Positions 60,469-64,000 of a stretch of DNA of 64,000 nt are shown one piece after another. The stretch is from Massiliimalia sp964370215 (GTDB taxonomy: Bacteria; Bacillota; Clostridia; Oscillospirales; Ruminococcaceae). The stretch lies in assembly GCA_964370215.1 (NCBI GenBank), contig CAYJIM010000001.1, forward strand, positions 124,001-188,000. The letters run 5' to 3'. Positions within the stretch are counted from its first letter, which is position 1, and each line of letters opens with the position of its first letter. Below the pieces are notes generated by a model, which saw nothing but the letters and a program-made list of their open reading frames with translations, did no database searches and was not told the origin of the DNA. Position numbers and translations under genes: made by a program.

Positions 60469-61090
60469 ATAACTGTAAAAACCGTTTTTTCAGAGCTGCT
60501 GCTGCTTTCGTTTCATCTTCTTGTGCTGCAATGGCAGAAACAACGGCAATGCCATCTATGCCCATTGGTTGGAACAGGTGCGCATTACTCATACCGATCC
60601 CACCGATGACCACCAGTGGTACAGAAACTGCCTTGCGGATGTCCTGAAGTGTCTCCATGTTCACATCGTTGGTGTCAGTTTTTGTTGCTGTTTGAAACAT
60701 GGCACCAACGCCTAAATAATCTGCGCCATCTTGCACCGCTTTAGTTGCTTGTGCCACCGTCGAGGCAGAAACGCCGAGTAGCTTTTCTTTTCCGATGAGC
60801 TGACGGACCGCTTTTGCCGGTAGGTCACGTTGCCCTACATGTACTCCTGCCGCATCCACTGCCATTGCAATGTCCACACGGTCGTTGATGATGAGTGGTA
60901 CATGATAGCGATCTGTGACCTCTTTTGTTCTCAGTGCCAATCGATAAAATACACCGGCATCCACGTCCTTTTCCCGCAGTTGTACCACCGTACAGCCCCC
61001 TAAAATTGCACGTTCCACAGAAGTTTCTAAACTGTCGGCGACCATTAGGGTACGGTCGGTACAATAATATAGCGTATAATCTACTCGCAT
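60467..61090 (-). CDS. thiE: Thiamine phosphate synthase
   Basis: ThiE joins HMP diphosphate and thiazole phosphate to thiamine phosphate. The 207-residue TIM barrel has VQLREKD near residue 33, the metal- and pyrophosphate-binding INDRVDIAMAVDAAGVHVGQ near 68 and the C-terminal VVIGGIGMSN phosphate loop. The ATG at 61088-61090 follows GGGGGG and overlaps the end of thiM by 10 bases. It is the last gene of the thi cluster. Confidence 0.96.
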   Translation of the reverse strand: MRVDYTLYYCTDRTLMVADSLETSVERAILGGCTVVQLREKDVDAGVFYRLALRTKEVTDRYHVPLIINDRVDIAMAVDAAGVHVGQRDLPAKAVRQLIGKEKLLGVSASTVAQATKAVQDGADYLGVGAMFQTATKTDTNDVNMETLQDIRKAVSVPLVVIGGIGMSNAHLFQPMGIDGIAVVSAIAAQEDETKAAAALKKRFLQL

Positions 61091-61887
61091 TGTATTTCCC
61101 CCCAATTTTCCAGTGTACAGTCATCCATAAGACTGATGGCATCCATGATAGCGACACGGTAACTGCCGTTGCCTAAAATACCACAGCGTTCTTCTGCAAT
61201 TTCACCTGCAATGCCCATGGTCATGATAGCAGCAGTTGCGGCTGTCATCGGATCGGTTACAGCCAAAAAGCCTCCGATCATGCCTGTTGTGGTACAACCG
61301 GTACCGGTAATGCCACTCAAATGAGGGTGTCCATTTGAAATTTTCACCACACGGTCTCCATCACTGATTACATCAACTGCCCCTGTGATTGCCGCTACAC
61401 AGCGATATTGTGTAGCAACCTGTTTTGCAATGGCGGTACCATCTTTACCCTGCAACTGTTCGGAGACGTCCACCCCTTTGGAAGCCGCTTGTTGACCTGC
61501 AACAACGGTCATTTCCGAAAGATTACCACGGATGACGGAAAATTGAACTTCCTCTAACAGTCGAAAGGTCGTTTCCTTTCGCAAGGAGGAAGCACCGGCA
61601 CCAACAGGATCAAAGACGACCGGAATCCCCTGTTGATTGGCTTGTTTTCCTGCCAAAATCATTGACGCAACAGTACGCTGATTGAGCGTGCCAATATTGA
61701 TGACCAACGCCGAAGCAATAGATGTCATTTCCTCTACCTCTTTGGGATCATCTGCCATGATGGGTGACCCACCAATGGCAAGCAACGCATTTGCCACATC
61801 ATTGACGGTGACATAATTTGTAATGCAGTGCACCAACGGTTTTTGCTCTTTTACTGCTGACAATGCCTTTATCATATGTTCCTTCAT
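61081..61887 (-). CDS. thiM: Hydroxyethylthiazole kinase
   Basis: ThiM phosphorylates the thiazole alcohol so that it can be salvaged into thiamine. The 268-residue ribokinase-fold enzyme has VHCITNYVTVNDVANALLA near residue 20, MADDPKEVEEM near 45, DPVGAGAS near 118 and the catalytic GTGCTTT near 200. The start overlaps the thiW stop as ATGA. With ThiW as the transporter component upstream, it forms a thiazole uptake and activation pair. Confidence 0.97.
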   Translation of the reverse strand: MKEHMIKALSAVKEQKPLVHCITNYVTVNDVANALLAIGGSPIMADDPKEVEEMTSIASALVINIGTLNQRTVASMILAGKQANQQGIPVVFDPVGAGASSLRKETTFRLLEEVQFSVIRGNLSEMTVVAGQQAASKGVDVSEQLQGKDGTAIAKQVATQYRCVAAITGAVDVISDGDRVVKISNGHPHLSGITGTGCTTTGMIGGFLAVTDPMTAATAAIMTMGIAGEIAEERCGILGNGSYRVAIMDAISLMDDCTLENWGEIQCE

Positions 61888-62393
61888 GCTTGACCTCCTT
61901 GCTCTGCAAAACGATCCAATACGTGGGTGCGTTTAAGGGCACCGACCACCAAAATGGCGATGACGGTTCCACCCATGCTACTGATAAAAAATGGTAAGAG
62001 ATAGGTGAAAAATGCCGCTTCACTACCGAGTAAAAATGCAGCGATCGGATAGGCGAGCAATCCACCAATCAAGGCAGTGCCAATCAATTCTCCGAGGTAT
62101 GCCAACACCAATTTCCCATAGCGGTGGTACAGTAATCCACAGAGCAGTGCCCCACACATACTGCCTGGAAAGGCCAGTAGCGTGCCGGTCCCAGTCAATA
62201 CACGGATGATACTTGTGACAAACGCCATCCCCACCGCATACCATGGGCCGAGGAATACCCCACCAATGATATTAACCAAATGTTGCACCGGAAAACATTT
62301 GGATGCACCAATCGGAATAGAGAGTGGTGCACAGGCAACTGCCAACGCAATCAGTACTGCGGCTAGAGTGAGCTTTTTCAAATTCTTGTTCAT
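61884..62393 (-). CDS. thiW: Energy-coupling factor S component ThiW (thiazole uptake)
   Basis: ThiW is the substrate-binding membrane subunit of an ECF-type vitamin transporter, thought to carry the hydroxyethylthiazole precursor. The 169-residue protein has about five to six hydrophobic helices and the typical sequence GASKCFPVQHLVNIIGGVFL near residue 29. The shared EcfA/EcfT energy module is not encoded here and must be elsewhere. The ATG follows AAAGGAG. It is separated from thiC by a structured 146-base gap and overlaps thiM. Confidence 0.93.
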   Translation of the reverse strand: MNKNLKKLTLAAVLIALAVACAPLSIPIGASKCFPVQHLVNIIGGVFLGPWYAVGMAFVTSIIRVLTGTGTLLAFPGSMCGALLCGLLYHRYGKLVLAYLGELIGTALIGGLLAYPIAAFLLGSEAAFFTYLLPFFISSMGGTVIAILVVGALKRTHVLDRFAEQGGQA

Positions 62394-62539
62394 GTTTGCT
62401 TGCTCCTTTCAGACCATTTGGTCAAACGCCTAAAAATAGACGCCGGTCGATACTCCAAAGTATCCTCTCACGCCGAAACACGGCTTCCCTCGCAAACATT
62501 TACAGTGTATGGCGCTCCCCATCCACCGTTGCACCCTTG
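62394..62539 (-). other. Structured gap between thiC and thiW, no recognised riboswitch
   Basis: The 146 bases contain several small hairpins on the minus strand: GATACT/AGTATC with a 4-base loop, GCCG/CGGC, a stem around ATTTTT near 62433-62450, and GACC/GGTC next to the thiW ribosome site. A GCGAGGGAAG string recalls the 3' part of TPP riboswitches. The core CUGAUCUGG-type box is missing, so I do not call one. It may be an RNA element that controls thiW-thiM-thiE apart from thiC. Confidence 0.4.
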
Positions 62540-63850
62540 TTACTTTTCAGAACAAAAGGTGACTTTTTCTCCTGCTAGGATCAAGTTGGTGGTGCGCACC
62601 GCACACATTTTACCACACATCGAGCAGGTATGGCGTTCAGCCGGCGGAGTGCTTTCATAATAGCGTTCTGCCTTTTCCCCATCCATTGCCAAAGAAAACA
62701 TCTCATCCCAATCAATGCGGTGTCTGGCATCTGACATGCGGTTATCCCAATCTCTGGCACCTTTGACGCCTTTTGCAATGTCTGCCGCATGTGCCGCAAT
62801 TTTGGTGGCAATAATCCCTTCTTTGACATCGTCTACATCTGGCAATCTCAAATGCTCTGCCGGTGTGACGTAGCACAAAAAGTCTGCCCCGTTTGCCGCA
62901 GCGACTGCACCGCCGATAGCCGCAGTGATATGATCATACCCCGGTGCTACATCGGTCACCAATGGTCCTAACACATAAAATGGTGCGCCATGACAAAGGC
63001 GCTTTTGCATGATCATGTTGGCGGCAATCTCATTGAGTGCCATATGCCCTGGCCCCTCGACCATGACCTGTACATCTTTTTCCCATGCACGTTTGGTCAG
63101 TTGTCCAAGTTCAATCAGTTCAGAGATCTGTCCTGCATCGGAACTGTCGTCAATGCACCCTGGACGCAATGCATCTCCCAAACTGATGGTGACATCATAG
63201 GCACGAAGAATATCCAACACTTCATCATAATGTTCATAGAACGGGTTTTCATTGCCTGTCATTTCCATCCAAGCAAAAAGCAATGATCCACCACGGGAAA
63301 CAATATTCATCCGACGACCGGCTTCACGGAAGGATTTGACCGCACGACGATTCAAACCCGCATGAATGGTCATGAAGTCGACCCCTTCTTCAGCATGAGC
63401 ACGTACGACACGCAAAAAATCCTCTGCGGTGATTTCCAACAAATCTTTCTCGAGGTAGCCAATGGCATCATACATCGGTACTGTCCCGATCATTGCAGGA
63501 GAGCGTGCGATGAGGGCGGTGCGAAAGTCATGAGTCTTACCGTAATTGCTCAAGTCCATGATCGCTTCCGCACCAAATTTAATGGCCATATCCACTTTAT
63601 CCATCTCAGCGGAATAATCGACACAGTCGCCCGATACACCTAGATTGACATTGATTTTGGTGCGCAGACCGGTTCCGACCCCTTCCGGAGAGAGTGCGGT
63701 ATGTTTGATGTTTGCAGGAATGGCAATCTGCCCTTTTGCAACAAGATCACAAAGGGTATTGACATCCATCCCCTCTTTGTTTGCGACAACCTCCATTTGT
63801 GGGGTGATAAAGCCGTGTTTGGCCGCTTCCATTTGTGTTCTGTAATTCAT
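62540..63850 (-). CDS. thiC: Phosphomethylpyrimidine synthase ThiC
   Basis: ThiC rearranges aminoimidazole ribotide to HMP phosphate in a radical SAM reaction with a C-terminal 4Fe-4S cluster. The 436-residue protein is the short form without the N-terminal domain of proteobacterial ThiC. It has the RTKINVNLG start region, the zinc-binding central barrel (GPGHMALNEI with ligand His) and the C-terminal CSMCGKMC cluster motif. The spacing is CX2CX3C, whereas the canonical ThiC motif is CX2CX4C. The ATG follows AAAGGATGG, which lies inside the end of thiD, and the gap to thiD is 1 base. Confidence 0.96.
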   Translation of the reverse strand: MNYRTQMEAAKHGFITPQMEVVANKEGMDVNTLCDLVAKGQIAIPANIKHTALSPEGVGTGLRTKINVNLGVSGDCVDYSAEMDKVDMAIKFGAEAIMDLSNYGKTHDFRTALIARSPAMIGTVPMYDAIGYLEKDLLEITAEDFLRVVRAHAEEGVDFMTIHAGLNRRAVKSFREAGRRMNIVSRGGSLLFAWMEMTGNENPFYEHYDEVLDILRAYDVTISLGDALRPGCIDDSSDAGQISELIELGQLTKRAWEKDVQVMVEGPGHMALNEIAANMIMQKRLCHGAPFYVLGPLVTDVAPGYDHITAAIGGAVAAANGADFLCYVTPAEHLRLPDVDDVKEGIIATKIAAHAADIAKGVKGARDWDNRMSDARHRIDWDEMFSLAMDGEKAERYYESTPPAERHTCSMCGKMCAVRTTNLILAGEKVTFCSEK

Positions 63851-63851
63851 T

Positions 63852-64000
63852 TTAAAGCCATCCTTTCAGTTGATAAAATTCATGGTGATGGTTGACAGGT
63901 CCACAACCGCGACCAATTGGTGTTGCGGTTGTAATTGCTTTTGTAATATACTCTTTTGCCAATCCACAAGCGTCTGAGACAGTGTGTCCCAATGCCAGAT
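63852..64000 (-). CDS. thiD: Hydroxymethylpyrimidine/phosphomethylpyrimidine kinase ThiD, C-terminal part (runs off the right edge)
   Basis: Only the last 48 or so codons are in the window. The readable sequence, ALGHTVSDACGLAKEYITKA followed by an Ile-Gly-Arg-Gly-Cys-Gly-Pro-Val-Asn-His-His segment, matches the C terminus of ThiD-type ribokinase-fold enzymes (LGxGxGPxNH). ThiD phosphorylates HMP and HMP phosphate. The TAA stop at 63852-63854 is one base before the thiC start codon, so thiD and thiC are tightly coupled. An extended C-terminal tail of about 10 residues follows the usual end. A fusion partner further upstream cannot be excluded. Confidence 0.8.
   Translation of the reverse strand, partial: LALGHTVSDACGLAKEYITKAITTATPIGRGCGPVNHHHEFYQLKGWL

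Noticed and set aside
62394..62539. TPP riboswitch upstream of thiW
   Set aside because: Only a short string resembles the aptamer. The CUGAUCUGG core and the GCUGAGA box are absent by eye. Listed as an open structured gap instead.

Overview
The window looks like a chromosomal segment of a low-to-mid GC, strictly anaerobic Gram-positive bacterium of the class Clostridia. Lachnospirales/Anaerotignum-like is my best guess, from protein style only. The support is a PolC-type replicase, RemA, a PASTA-domain kinase with its PP2C phosphatase, the short HisG that needs HisZ, an Rnf-complex gene, an FNT-family channel and a Cys-type sulfatase that needs anaerobic maturation. I see no rRNA, tRNA, insertion sequence, prophage or CRISPR array. 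Coding density is high and no gene-free stretch exceeds 300 bases.

Layout. 1-1016: the start of rnfC, running off the left edge. 1292-2882: an ECF-like sigma factor with a membrane-anchored partner. 2948-6586: glycolysis (pgk, tpiA, gpmI). 6795-9596: a D,D-carboxypeptidase-like protein with a degenerate active site, trmL and a DegV protein. 9788-23192: one long operon, read right to left, for nucleotide, translation and signalling functions (yicC, remA, gmk, rpoZ, priA, def, fmt, a yugP-like protease, rsmB, rlmN, prpC, prkC, rsgA, thiN). 23378-27317: aspartate-family amino acids (an ACT regulator, hom, thrB, then lysC). 27607-35251: a ten-gene histidine operon (hisZ GDCBHAFIE). 35398-46045: pyrH, frr, uppS, cdsA, dxr, rseP, ispG, polC. 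46302-49320: a sulfatase with a YfcC-like transporter. 49430-51221: rmuC and a MazG-like protein, divergent. 51286-54759: a D-amino-acid cassette (PLP enzyme, RidA and a divergent D-aminoacylase). 54822-58302: a redox cassette (TlpA-like lipoprotein, 48-residue CXXC membrane microprotein, NapH-like polyferredoxin, YgjP-like metallopeptidase, radical SAM protein). 58501-60417: a divergent FNT channel and pheA. 60467-64000: thiamine biosynthesis and salvage (thiD, thiC, thiW, thiM, thiE), running off the right edge.

How the parts work together. Most of the window is housekeeping in the usual firmicute order. The accessory interest lies in 46-59 kb, where several small catabolic or redox cassettes each have their own promoter and strong terminators. 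The best candidate for an undescribed system is the redox cassette. In it an extracytoplasmic thioredoxin-like lipoprotein, a one-helix CXXC microprotein and a membrane polyferredoxin could form a trans-membrane electron relay. Promoters and terminators were found by eye: sigma-A-like boxes with 16-18 bp spacing, and perfect or near-perfect stems. Start codons were moved from the longest open frame wherever a Shine-Dalgarno sequence or family alignment favoured a shorter protein.
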